Positions 9,732-19,585 of a stretch of DNA of 64,000 bases are shown here, one piece after another. The notes beneath the pieces were generated by a model. The model was not told where the DNA came from, made no database searches, and saw nothing but the letters and a program-made list of their open reading frames with translations. The first letter of the stretch is position 1; each line of letters begins with the position of its first letter. Position numbers and translations under genes: made by a program. Source of the DNA: Nicotiana tabacum (taxonomy: Eukaryota; Streptophyta; Magnoliopsida; Solanales; Solanaceae); the NCBI RefSeq assembly GCF_000715075.1, contig NC_134087.1:152603936-152667935 (forward strand). The letters are read 5' to 3'.

Positions 9732-11528
9732 TGTCACACCTCCTTTTTCCGCCCCCGCGAGGGTGCAAGGGGTTTTTTCCAATTAAAGGACAGTCGAAAC
9801 GGGATTTATTTCTTTATTTCAGAGTCGCCACTTGGGAGATTTAGGGTGTCCCAAGTCACCTATTTTAATCCCGAATCGAGGAAAAGAATGACTCTGTATT
9901 ACAGTCTGCGCACCAGAAATCCGGATAAGGAATTCTGTTAACCCGGGAGAAGGTGTTAGGCATTCCCGAGTTCCGTGGTTCTAGCACGGTCGCTCAACTG
10001 TTATATTTGGCTTGATTATCTGATTTTATTCAAATATGGACTCATGTGCAAGTTTTATCTTTTTATTTCATTATTATATTTTTTAAAGAATGTGAACATC
10101 GTTTAAAAACATGTCTTTGGATTGGGTCACATAAAATGCATCCACGATCCGGAACGTATTTTTATTCAATGTTTTGGGATTTGGTTTTGGGTCGCATAAA
10201 TGCATACCCGTGTTTAAGAATGTATTATTATTATATCGCGCCTAAAGCAATTAGCGATTTATTACTTTGGGGTAGGGCCGTGAAATTTGCTAAACGACTC
10301 CTCCTTAATTCTAAGCAATTAAATGTACATTTATTGAGGGCCCCGCAATCTATACATTTTATTAAGCGAGGCTCATCTCATTTATTTTCCTAAATGGATA
10401 AATCTTAAAGCGACTACATTTTGCTATTTAAAATTAGTCTCTAAAATGAATAAAGAAAATCCTAATTAATTACAATTTTTTTTTATTATTATTATTTAAG
10501 AAAACATGACACGCTAATTGCTTGATTCATACAAATATTGATGAAAAAGGAATTTTATTCTTAATTTCGAAAATTATAAATTAAATAAAAATTCAACAAC
10601 TAATATTCAAAATAAATAAATATAGCTAGATTAAAACTCAGCATTGTTATTTTTAAAAAAATATTATTGAGATTAATTATTCGCAATCATTTGAAACTAA
10701 ATTTAACCATAATTACTAAAGCTTATTAGAAAGTTTATTAGACTTAAACGTTCTTCTAATCTTGTTTAAGCTCAAGTCATGCCTTAATGCCTAATTTACG
10801 ATGTTTAATTTAAATTCGTGTCTTAGCTAAATTTAGCTACTTGTTCATGATCAACCTATAATCTTGAAGCCTTCATAACTAGTGAATTAACCTATTTTGC
10901 CGAACCGATTTATTACAGACTAACTTATGATATTATTTTCTTATTTCAGTCATTATTTAGTAATTCATGAAATAGCTTAAATACAATCAACAAAAGGAAC
11001 AAAGAAAAAAAAACGAAATTAAAACTTCAAATTTTCATTCTTCATATGTATTCACGCTTCATATTTCGGATTACAATAACCAGCTTTTCAGTTGTGTACC
11101 TGATATTGGAAGCAAAAGAAAATGAATATGAGAATCAGCGGCAACAGTAAAATCAGTACAATACAGCAACAATAGCCCAACAACAGTAACAACCCAGTAA
11201 CAGACCGGTGGAGTAGTAATCCCAAAAAAAAAACAAAAGCTTCCGGCTTTGATGAAACAACAATATTCTAATTTCAAACAACAAAAGAAAGCAGAATGTT
11301 TTTTCTTAGGTTTTTTTTTATTTGAAAGCTTAAATATTTTTCGGAATTTTCTATCTCTTAAATGTTCAGCCCTTTTCTCTCTCTTATTTTCAGATTTGTT
11401 TCTCTCTCTCGTATCTGTGTATTTTTCTCTATCTCTCTCTATTTTTTTTTGCACACCAAAGAAAAATCATTTTATTTTTGAATTTTTTGGGAGTAATTCT
11501 CATATAGGGCAAAAATCACGTGCTTACA
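9732..11528 (-). repeat. E1 5' LTR
   Basis: Near-identical partner of 129-1933, with TGTCACACC at the plus-strand start and CGTGCTTACA at the end, followed by the ataac duplication. It is next to the PBS, so it is the 5' LTR in minus orientation and should hold the promoter. I could not place a TATA box with confidence. Confidence 0.92.
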
Positions 11529-11533
11529 ATAAC
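11529..11533. repeat. target site duplication of E1, right copy
   Basis: ataac, identical to 124-128. It overlaps the left target duplication of E2 (11530-11534), showing that E1 landed at the border of a pre-existing E2. Confidence 0.9.
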
Positions 11534-12237
11534 ATATGACGACCCGACCAGTTGTCTTATGAGTTACCGCTCCGTTTAGCCCATTTCTGCTTCTTTATGC
11601 TTCGTTATACTTGTTTTAATGTGATCAAGTTGATTAGTTTGCGTTCGGAGAGGATTTGGTAAGAAATGAGACACTTAGTCTCTTTTAAGAAGACTTAAGT
11701 TGGAAAAGTCAACCAAATATTGATTTATGTGTTAGAGGGCTCGGATGTGAGTTCCGATGGTTCGGTTAGCTTCGGGGGGTAATTTATAGCTTAGTAGTGT
11801 GATCGGAATTGGTTTTGGAGGTCTGGTGTAGACTTAGGCTTGAATTGGCGAAGTTGATATTTTGGCAATTTCCGGTTGGTAGGTGAGATTTTGATTCGGG
11901 GTGTCAGAATGGAATTCTGAGAGTTGCAGTAGCCTCGTTATGTCATTTGGGATGTGTGTGCAAAATTTCAGGCCATTCGGATGTGGTTTGGTTAGGTTTT
12001 TGATCGAAAGCGTATTTCGGAAGATTTTAGAAACTTAAGCTTGAATCCGATGTGTTTTGAGTGATTTGATGTTGTTTGAGGTGTTTTGATGATTGGAGAA
12101 AGTTTGGATAAGGTTTTAGGATATTTTGGTGCCTTTGGTTGAGGTCTCGGGGGCCTCGGGTGAGTTTCGGGTGGTCAATCGGACCATTTCTAAGTTTGAA
12201 AAATTGCAGAAGTTCAGGTTCAGCTGTTGCAGGGTTT

Positions 12238-12560
12238 TGCCCTTCGCGATCGTGAGGGGAGTCCTGCGATCGCATAGAAGGAATTGAGGAAGTGGCGCAG
12301 TTGCTCTTCACATTCGCAGAGCTTGGCTCGCGATCATATTATTTGGGGAGAGTGTGCATCGCGAACGCGTGAGGTGGTCCGTGATCGCATAGGGTCAGGG
12401 GCTCAAGCATTGCGATCGCAGGGTCTTGGACGCGATTGCATAGAGTTATTTTGGGAAGTTTAATAATTTGTTCATCGCGATCACGTGGGAAGTGCCGCGA
12501 TCGCGAAGAAGGAAATGCAGGCCTGGGCAGAATGTTTTAATTCATTTCATCCGCGATTGT
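12238..12560 (+). repeat. GCGATCGC-type palindrome cluster in E2 5' LTR
   Basis: About ten copies and near copies of GCGATCGC or CGCGATCGCG, irregularly spaced at about 15-45 bases. The same cluster is in the 3' LTR (20285-20560) and, in related form, in the LTRs of E3, E4, E5 and E6. Small open frames crossing it are incidental. Confidence 0.8.
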
Positions 12561-13499
12561 AGAGCTCATTTACTCCATAGTTGGTCTTTTGAGAGCTTTT
12601 TAGAGGAAAATTGAAGAGGGATTCAAGGAGAAACGTTTGGAGGTAAGAATTTCGGACCTAAAACTCAAATCTATTATGAAATCCACCTAGAAATCATGGA
12701 ATCTTAAGCTAAAAATGGAAGAACTAGGGCTTGGAATTTTGGATTTTTGATTTGGGGATTTGGAGAACTATTTGGGGTCGGATTTGAGAACTTTTGGTGT
12801 GTATGAACTCGTGGGGTGATAAGAAACCCATTGATGTGAAAATTTCTAAGTTTCCAGAAGTGGGCTCGGGGCTTGGGTTTTGCTAATTTCGGGATTTTTG
12901 GTATTTTTCGATTGTTTCCACTTGGGCTTTGTTCCCTTAGCATATTGTGACGTATTCGTTTTGATTTTGGTTAGATTCGACGCGAGTGGAGACCGATTCG
13001 TGGGGTAAAGGCGTCGCGGAGTAGTATTTTCACCGGTTTGAGGTAAGTAACCATTGTAAATCTGGAACTGAGGGTACAAAACCCCGGTATTTGACTTGAT
13101 TTAATAAAAGCGAACGCACATGCTAGGTGACGAGCCTGTGGGCGTGCACCGGTAGGGATTTTGACTTGGTCTCTCTCGTAGCGACTATTAAGCCGTGTAA
13201 TTGATTTGGAAATCTATATTATTCTATGCTGCAGTCAATTATACTGTATTATGGGTTGTATGCCATGTTTGGGGCCTTGTGCCGATCTGTAGAGACCCTT
13301 AGGGGCACTTTGACTGTTTTCATCACTTTCCTTGTTTAAAGCATAGCCTCAGTCATGTTTTTACCTGTCAAATGTTTAAAACTGGTTTTGCCATTTTGCT
13401 CCTTTTGTGAGGGATGTATGGGCTGAGTTTCCTAAATTATATTGTTACGCTCGAGAGGCGATGAGGTTAATGACTAAGAGAGGTCGAGAGCCTAATCGT

Positions 13500-13640
13500 G
13501 AGGATATATATATAGATCGGGCTGCACACCGCAGCGATATACCGTTTGGGATGTAGGAGCTCCTCCGGAGTCTGCACACCCCAGTGAGCGCAGTCGACTA
13601 TATACATGGATCGGGCTGCACGCCGCAGCGGTTATTATGA
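13500..13640 (+). repeat. hairpin minisatellite in E2 5' LTR
   Basis: Units contain GCTGC-ACACC-GCAGC (about 13513) and GCTGC-ACGCC-GCAGC (about 13616), with a looser CTGC...GCAG unit between them near 13570. More copies are in the 3' LTR. Confidence 0.7.
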
Positions 13641-14411
13641 TTTCTGTTATTATGAGGAGCCGAGTGCTGAGAGTGAGCACTCAGTGACGAGAATTTAGTC
13701 CGGAGTGATTGAGAGGCTGCCCGAGGGGCCACATTCTGAGTGATTCCTTTCCCGAGAGGCCTTGTTATGGTGTTTTCATTACTTCACTCTTCCTTTTTAA
13801 AACTAAACCTATGTCGGAAATACTGCTAAGTATATGATTTCAAGTTTTAAGCTGAAAGTGTGGATTTTATGACGAAACGCATTTTAAACTGTTAAGTTGA
13901 GCTATTATCCTGTTGCTATTTTCAGTTATATGTTTTAATTACTCGTCACTATCTTCAGTCTTTATTTATTTTAGTTACTCACTGAGTTGGCGTACTCACG
14001 TTACTCCCTGCACCTTGTGTGCAGATCCAGGTGCCCGAGGGGCAGAGTGAGGACTTTTTGCCGAGTTAGTATTCACTGGAGATTATGAGGTAGCTGCATG
14101 GCGTCCGCAACCCTATTTTCTACTCTCTATCCAATTTATTTTTTTGCATTTCCTAGACATGATGTACTAGATGTTCAGTTATGTATTAGAGGCTCTAGAC
14201 TCGTGACACCAGATTTGTTGGGCTGTGTAGTAGTGGCTATGTTGATTTTTCGCATATTTCTATAATTGTAATACTATTAATGGATTCCGCATTCAAAACT
14301 TATGTTAGAAAAATGGCTTAATGTTATTGGTAACTGGGATGTGATTATGGTTGTCGGCTTGCCTAGTATTGTGATAGGCGTCATCACGATCGGTATTCGG
14401 GGTTGTGACAA

Positions 14412-14429
14412 GTTGGTATCAGAGCCTAG
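14412..14429 (+). other. E2 primer binding site, initiator tRNA-Met
   Basis: TTGGTATCAGAGCC lies two bases after the 5' LTR and is complementary to the 3' end of plant initiator tRNA-Met (…GGCTCTGATACCA). This is the usual primer of chromoviruses. The bases are intact. Confidence 0.9.
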
Positions 14430-14611
14430 GTTACATAGGTCTCGTGAGTCATGAGCCGATTTAGTAGAGTCTCGCGGATCGGTACGGAGACGTCTGTATT
14501 TATCCTCGAGAGGCTGCAGAACCTTTAGGAAAAACTTCATATTCTTGAAATTCTTGTCGTGCAAACTTATTGATTCGATTACTAAACTTCCGTTATTCTA
14601 TTCTCTCACAG

Positions 14612-16020
14612 ATGGTGAGGACACGAGCTATCAGACGGGGTGGACGACCACCGGCGCCACCATCTGAGGCCACCAGAGGTCGAGGTCACGGTCGAGGCCG
14701 TGGCAGGGGTAGAGCAGTTAGATCAGCACTAACAGACCCACCAGCTGCCCTAGTTCTCGACTAGGTCCCTGTTGTGGATGTTGCAGCAACACCAGTGCAG
14801 GCACCAGCTGTGCCTATCGTGATTCCAGGCCTTTAGGAGGCCTTAGTTCAGATCTTGTCAGTGTGTACCGGTTTGGCACAGGCGGTTTCAGCTACTACAG
14901 CCGCAGCTACTTCCCAGGCCAGGGGAGGCACTCTGACTCCCATTGCTCGCACACCTGAGCAGGTTGTGCAGGGACTTCAGATGCCAGGGGCACCTCCACC
15001 CCAGCCAGTTTCACCATCTCAGGAGTTTATAGTACCAATTATGCCCGATGAAGAGCATCGTCGACTTGAGAGGTTTGGTAGGCTCCAGCCTCCGTCATTT
15101 AGTGGTGCAGAGGGCGAGGATGCCCAGGGTTTTCTAGATAAGTGCCAGCGGATGCTTTGGACAGTAGAGATTCTTGAGACTAGTGGTGTGGCATTTACCA
15201 CCTTTCAGTTTTTTGGGGCTGCCTTCACTTGGTGGGAGGCGTATGAGAGGCGTAGGCCTGCTGGTGCAGCGCCCCTTACTTGGCAGTGGTTCTCTGTTCT
15301 CTTCCTAGAGAAGTATGTACCGCAGCCGTGCCGAGAGGAGTTGCGCAGGCAGTTTGAGCAGTTGCATCAGGGGGAGATGTTTGTGATGCAGTATGAGATG
15401 TGGTTCTCTGAGTTAGCTCGATATGCAGTTTGGATGGTTCCCACGGATCGAAAGAGGATTAGGAGGTTTGTTGATGGCCTTACATATCAGCTTCGAATTC
15501 TCATGACTAGAGAGAGGTGATAGGTGCTACCTTCGAGGAGGTGGTTGACATCGCCCGTGAGATTGAGTCGGTTCGCCAGCAGGAGCGAGAGGAGAGGGAG
15601 GCCAAGAGGCCTTGGGGATTTGGTAGCTTCAGCAGTGCTCTTTCGAGGGGTCAGTCCCAGTAGGGCAGAGGCCGTTCTTTCAGGCAGGCACATTCAGCCC
15701 GCCCAGGTTACCGTGGAGCATCTTCGGGTCATGGTTATCATGGATCTCAACAGGGCCAGTCATCACTTAGTGCCCTTTCAACTCAAAGCTCTTCTCGTTC
15801 TCCATCAGTCTAGGGTTCTTCCATGCCAGGTTCTTCTGCTGGTCATTCCGGCGCCAGGGGTTCCCTTTAGTCCCCATCCCCAGCACCGGGGAGTTGTTAT
15901 GAGTGTGGATAGTTTGGGCATATGAGGAGGCAATGTCCTCATCTTCGTGATGGTCAGTCTCAGTAGAGGGATCAACCCTCAACTTCTGCTCCAGTTACTT
16001 CACACCCGTCCAGCTAGCTA
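14612..16020 (+). pseudogene. gag: E2 gag (capsid-nucleocapsid), broken
   Basis: Starts with MVRTRAIRRGGR and an RGRG-rich N-terminal stretch; the capsid domain follows at about 15020-15510, with the family motif FxGAAxxWW near 15210-15235. A CCHC zinc knuckle that would bind the RNA genome is at 15895-15936 (C-x2-C-x4-H-x4-C), but a TAG stop sits inside it in place of a Gln after the second Cys. Other stops: TAG at 14762 and 14834, and TAGs in the Gln-rich tail. A one-base loss at about 15516 shifts the frame, and another shift lies between 15940 and 16020. Gag would form the cytoplasmic particle; this copy cannot. Confidence 0.85.
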
Positions 16021-16496
16021 GGGGTGGAGGTCAGGCAGCCAGGGGCCGCCCTAGAGGGGGAGGTCGATCTGGTGGTGGTCAGGCTCGTTTCTATGCCCTT
16101 CCGAGTAGATCAGATATTGATGCTTCAGATACCGTGATTTCAAGTATTGTTTCAGTCTGCCACAGAGATGCCTTTATATTATTTGATCCCGGTTCCACCT
16201 TTTCTTATGTGTCCTCGTATTTTGCTCGTTATTTGGGTACGCCCCGTGATTTTCTTGCCTTACCTGTTCATGTATCTACCCTAGTGGGTGATACCGTTGT
16301 TGTAGACCGTGTGTACCGGTCGTGTGTGGTGATTATTGGGGGTCTAGAGACCCGAGTAGATCTATTATTATTGATCATAGTGGATTTTGATGTCATTTTG
16401 GGCATGGATTGGTTATCTCCGTGTCGTGCTATTCTGGACTGTCATGCTAAGACAGTCACTTTGGCTATGCCGGGTGTGCCAAGGATTGAGTGGTGA
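16020..16496 (+). pseudogene. pol: E2 aspartic protease domain
   Basis: Open from about 16020 to a TGA at 16494. An RG/GG-rich linker is followed by the catalytic loop LFDPGST with its Asp codon at 16185-16187, and by the downstream ILGMDWLS motif of plant Ty3/gypsy retropepsins. DPGST in place of D-S/T-G is common in this branch. The enzyme would cut the Gag-Pol polyprotein. The TGA probably replaced an Arg codon and now cuts protease off from RT, in the same frame. Confidence 0.85.
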
Positions 16497-18161
16497 GGTG
16501 TGACTGATTATGTTCCTAGTAGAGTGATCTCTTTCTTGAAGGCCCAACATATGATTGGGAAGGGTTGTCTTTCATATCTAGCGTTTGTGAGGTATGTCGG
16601 AGCTGAGACTCCTAGTATTGATTCTGTTCCAGTTGTGAGGGATTTTCCCGATGTGTTTCCTATAGACCTATCGGGCATACCACCAGACAGGGATATTGAT
16701 ATTGGTATTGATCTGGTGCCGGGTACTTGGCCTATTTCTATTCCGCCGTATCGTATGGCACTAGCGGAGTTGAAGGAATTGAAGGAGCAGCTTCAGGAAC
16801 TCCTAGATAATGGGTTCATTCGGCTTAATGTGTCACCTTGGGGTGCGCCAGTTCTATTTGTGAATAAGAAGGATGGCACAATGAGAATATGCATTGATTA
16901 TAGGCAATTGAACAAGGTAACAATTAAGACCCCTTTGCCTCGCATTGATGATTTATTCGACCAGCTTCAGGGAGCGAGAGTGTTCTCCAAAATTGATCTC
17001 CGTTTGGGCTATCACCAGTTGAAGATCAGGGATTCAGATATTCTTAAGACTGCTTTCAGGAACAGATATGGTCATTATGAGTTCCTTGTGATGTCTTTCG
17101 GTCTAACCAATGCCCCAACACCATTCATGCACTTGATGAACAACGTGTTTCAGCCTTATCTTGATTCATTTGTCATAGTCTTCATTGACGATATTCTTAT
17201 GTATTCGCGTAGTTAGGAGGAACACACAGAGCGTTTGAGAGTCGTATTACAGAGATTGAGAGAGGAGAAGCTTTATGCAAAATTCTCTAAGTGTGAGTTC
17301 TGGCTCAGTTCAGTGGCTTTCTTGGGACACGTGGTGTCCAGCGAGGGTATTCGGGTTGATCCAAAAAAGATAGAGGCAGTTCAAAGTTGGCCTAGGCCGT
17401 CCTCAGCCACAGAGATTCGCAGCTTTCTTCGTTTGGCGGGCTATTATCGCCAGTTTGTTCAGGGATTCTCATCTATCGCATCGCCCTTGACCAAGTTGAC
17501 TCAGAAGGGTTCTCCATTTGTATGGTCGAACTAGTATGAGGAGAGCTTTCAGAAGCTCAAGACAGCTTTGACCACCTCTCTAGTGTTAGTTTTGCCATTA
17601 ACTTCAGGTTCCTATACTGTGTATTGTGATGCTTTGAGAGTTGGAATTGGTTGTGTATTGATGCAGGAGGGTAGAGTTATTGTTTATGCTTCTCGTCAGT
17701 TGAAGCCCCATAAGAAGAACTACCCCGTTCATGATTTGGAGTTGGCTGCTATAGTTCATGCACTAAAGATTTGGAGGCATTATTTGTATGGTGTATCTTG
17801 TGAGGTATTCATTGATCATCGCAGTCTTCAGCATTTGTTCAAGCAAAAGGATCTTAATTTGAGGCAGCGGAGATGGTTGGAGTTGCTTAATGATTATCAT
17901 ATCACTATATTGTACCATTTGGGAAAGGCCAATATGGTGGCCGATGCTTTGAGCCAAAAGGCCATGAGTATGGGGAGTTTGGCATATATCCCAGTTGGGG
18001 AGAGACCTCTTGCAGTTGATGTTCAGGCCTTAGCCAATCGGTTGGTGAGATTAGATATTTTGGAGCCCAGTCGGGTGTTGGCTTGTGTGGTTTCTCGGTC
18101 TTCCTTATATGATCGCATCAGAGAGCGCCAGTATGATGATCCGTATTTGCTTGTCCTTTGA
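16497..18161 (+). pseudogene. pol: E2 reverse transcriptase-RNase H
   Basis: Reverse transcriptase motifs in order: a [13 protein letters not shown] block (about 16836), [18 protein letters not shown], and the catalytic FIDD at 17181-17192. RNase H follows, with the acidic set YCDA, DLELAA, IDHRSL and VADALS all present. Together they would copy element RNA into DNA and remove the RNA. The frame is continuous with protease and is interrupted by stops at about 17214 (TAG), 17532 (TAG) and 18159 (TGA). All catalytic residues that I could check are still there, so loss of function is by stops rather than active-site change. Confidence 0.9.
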
Positions 18162-19027
18162 GACAGAGTTCAGCATGATGATGCTAGAGATGAGACCATC
18201 GATAATGATGGGGTGTTGAGGATGTAGGGCCAGATTTGTGTGCCCAATGTGGATGGGCTTCGGGAGTTGATTCTGGAGGAGGCCCATAGCTCGCGGTATT
18301 CCATTCATCTGAGTTCCGTAAAGATGTATCAGGATTTGAGGCAACACTATTGGTGGAGAATAATAAAGAAGGATATTATGGGATTTGTGGCTCGGTGTCT
18401 CAATTGTCAGCAGGTGAAATATGAGCATTAGAGATTGGGTAGCTTGCTTCAGCAGATGTTATTCCTGAGTGGAAGTGGGAGTGGATCATTATGGATTTTG
18501 TGGTTGGACTTCCACTGACTTTGAAGAAGTTCGATGCTATCTGGGTGATTGTGGATCGGCTGACCAAGTCCGTGCACTTCGTCCTTGTGTGTACTACCTA
18601 TTCTTCAGAGAGGTTGGCAGGGATCTATATCCGAGAGATTATCCGTTTGCATGGTGTCCCAGTTTCCATAATTTCAGATGGAGGTACTCAGTTTACTTCA
18701 CAGTTTTGGAGAGCCATACAGAGAGAGTTGGTTACTCGGGTGGAGTTGAGCACAGCTTTTCATCCTCAAATGGACGGACAGTCCGAGCGTGCTATTCAGA
18801 TATTGGAGAATATGTTGCATGCCTGTGTCATTGATTTCGGAGGGTCATGGGATGAGTTTCTATCGCTGGCAGAGTTTGCTTATAACAACAGCTTCCAGTC
18901 GAGTATTCAGATGGCTCCATACGAGGCTTTGTATGGGAGGCGGTGTAGATCTCTAGTTGGTTGGTTCGAGCCCAGTGAGGCAGGCTATTGGGGACTGATT
19001 TGGTACAGGATGCTTTGGAGAAGGTAA
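18162..19027 (+). pseudogene. pol: E2 integrase, zinc-binding and catalytic core
   Basis: An N-terminal H...H...CxxC zinc-binding region runs to CLNCQQ near 18400-18415, with TAG stops at about 18225 and 18429. A one-base loss at about 18459 moves to the next frame, which holds the catalytic core: Asp at 18494, Asp at 18677 in SDGGTQF, and Glu at 18785, giving the canonical spacing D-x35-E. Integrase would join the DNA copy to the chromosome. A second one-base loss near 18978 moves the C-terminal part to a third frame. Confidence 0.88.
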
Positions 19028-19530
19028 AGGTGATTCAGGAGAGGCTTCGTACAGCGCAGTCGAGGCAAAAGAGTTATGCCGATAAGAAGGTTCGAGATGT
19101 GTCTTACATGGTTGGCGATAAGGTTCGATTGAAGGTTTCACCCATGAAGGGTGTCGTGAGATTTGGGAAGAAAGGGAAATTGAGTCCACGGTTTATTGGG
19201 CCTTTTGAGGTGCTTCGGAGGATTGGGGAGGCGGCCTATGAGCTTGTTTTGCCACCCAACTTGTCGAGTGTGCATCTGGTATTTCATGTTTCTATGCTTC
19301 GGAAGTATATTGGGGATCCGTCTCATGTTTTGGACTTCAGCATGGTTCAGTTGGATGATGACTTGACCTTTAATGTAGAGCTAGTAGCTATTTTGGGTCG
19401 TCAAGTTCGGAAGTCGAGGTCAAAGGATATAGCTTCAGTGAAAGTGCAGTGAAGAGGTCAGCCCGTGGAGGAGGCAACCTAGGAGACCGAGCGGGAGATG
19501 CGGAGCAAATATCCTCATCTATTTGAGGCT
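18988..19530 (+). pseudogene. pol: E2 integrase C-terminus with chromodomain
   Basis: The GPY/F-type module (KLSPRFIGPFEVL, about 19170) is followed by a chromodomain of about 45 residues (19378-19520) of the group that starts EILxRxVRK...VKVQW. Chromodomains of this type steer integration towards heterochromatin marks. Two conserved Trp codons are now stops: TGA at about 19450 and TAG at about 19480. Both are G-to-A changes, the opposite-strand signature of cytosine deamination. Confidence 0.85.
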
Positions 19531-19572
19531 TCAGGTATGTTTCTTGACTTGTTCGAGGACGAACGTTTGTTT

Positions 19573-19585
19573 AAGTTGGGGAAGA
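19573..19585 (+). other. E2 polypurine tract
   Basis: AAGTTGGGGAAGA directly precedes the TGTGACGACC start of the 3' LTR. Confidence 0.85.

Larger units (their letters stand above)
129..11528 (-). mobile_element. E1: non-autonomous Ogre/Tat-like LTR retrotransposon
   Basis: Two LTRs of about 1.8 kb flank a 7.8 kb interior, with a perfect ataac target duplication. In minus orientation the primer binding site next to the right LTR matches the 3' end of plant tRNA-Arg, and a purine tract lies next to the left LTR. tRNA-Arg priming and long tandem arrays near the 3' LTR are known for the Ogre branch of Ty3/gypsy. No gag, protease, RT, RNase H or integrase motif was found in any frame, so the element must have used proteins supplied in trans (LARD-like). 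The LTRs differ by about five substitutions and a few length changes by eye, so insertion is recent. Clade assignment rests on PBS and architecture only. Confidence 0.85.
11535..14410 (+). repeat. E2 5' LTR
   Basis: Starts with tatgacgaccc (the 3' copy starts tgtgacgaccc, so the terminal TG has become TA here) and ends ggttgtgaca next to the PBS. It contains the GCGATCGC-rich stretch (12240-12550) and the GCTGC/GCAGC hairpin repeats (13500-13640). Confidence 0.9.

Noticed and set aside
14414..14425. A tRNA-Met gene
   Set aside because: Only the primer-complementary end is present; no cloverleaf.
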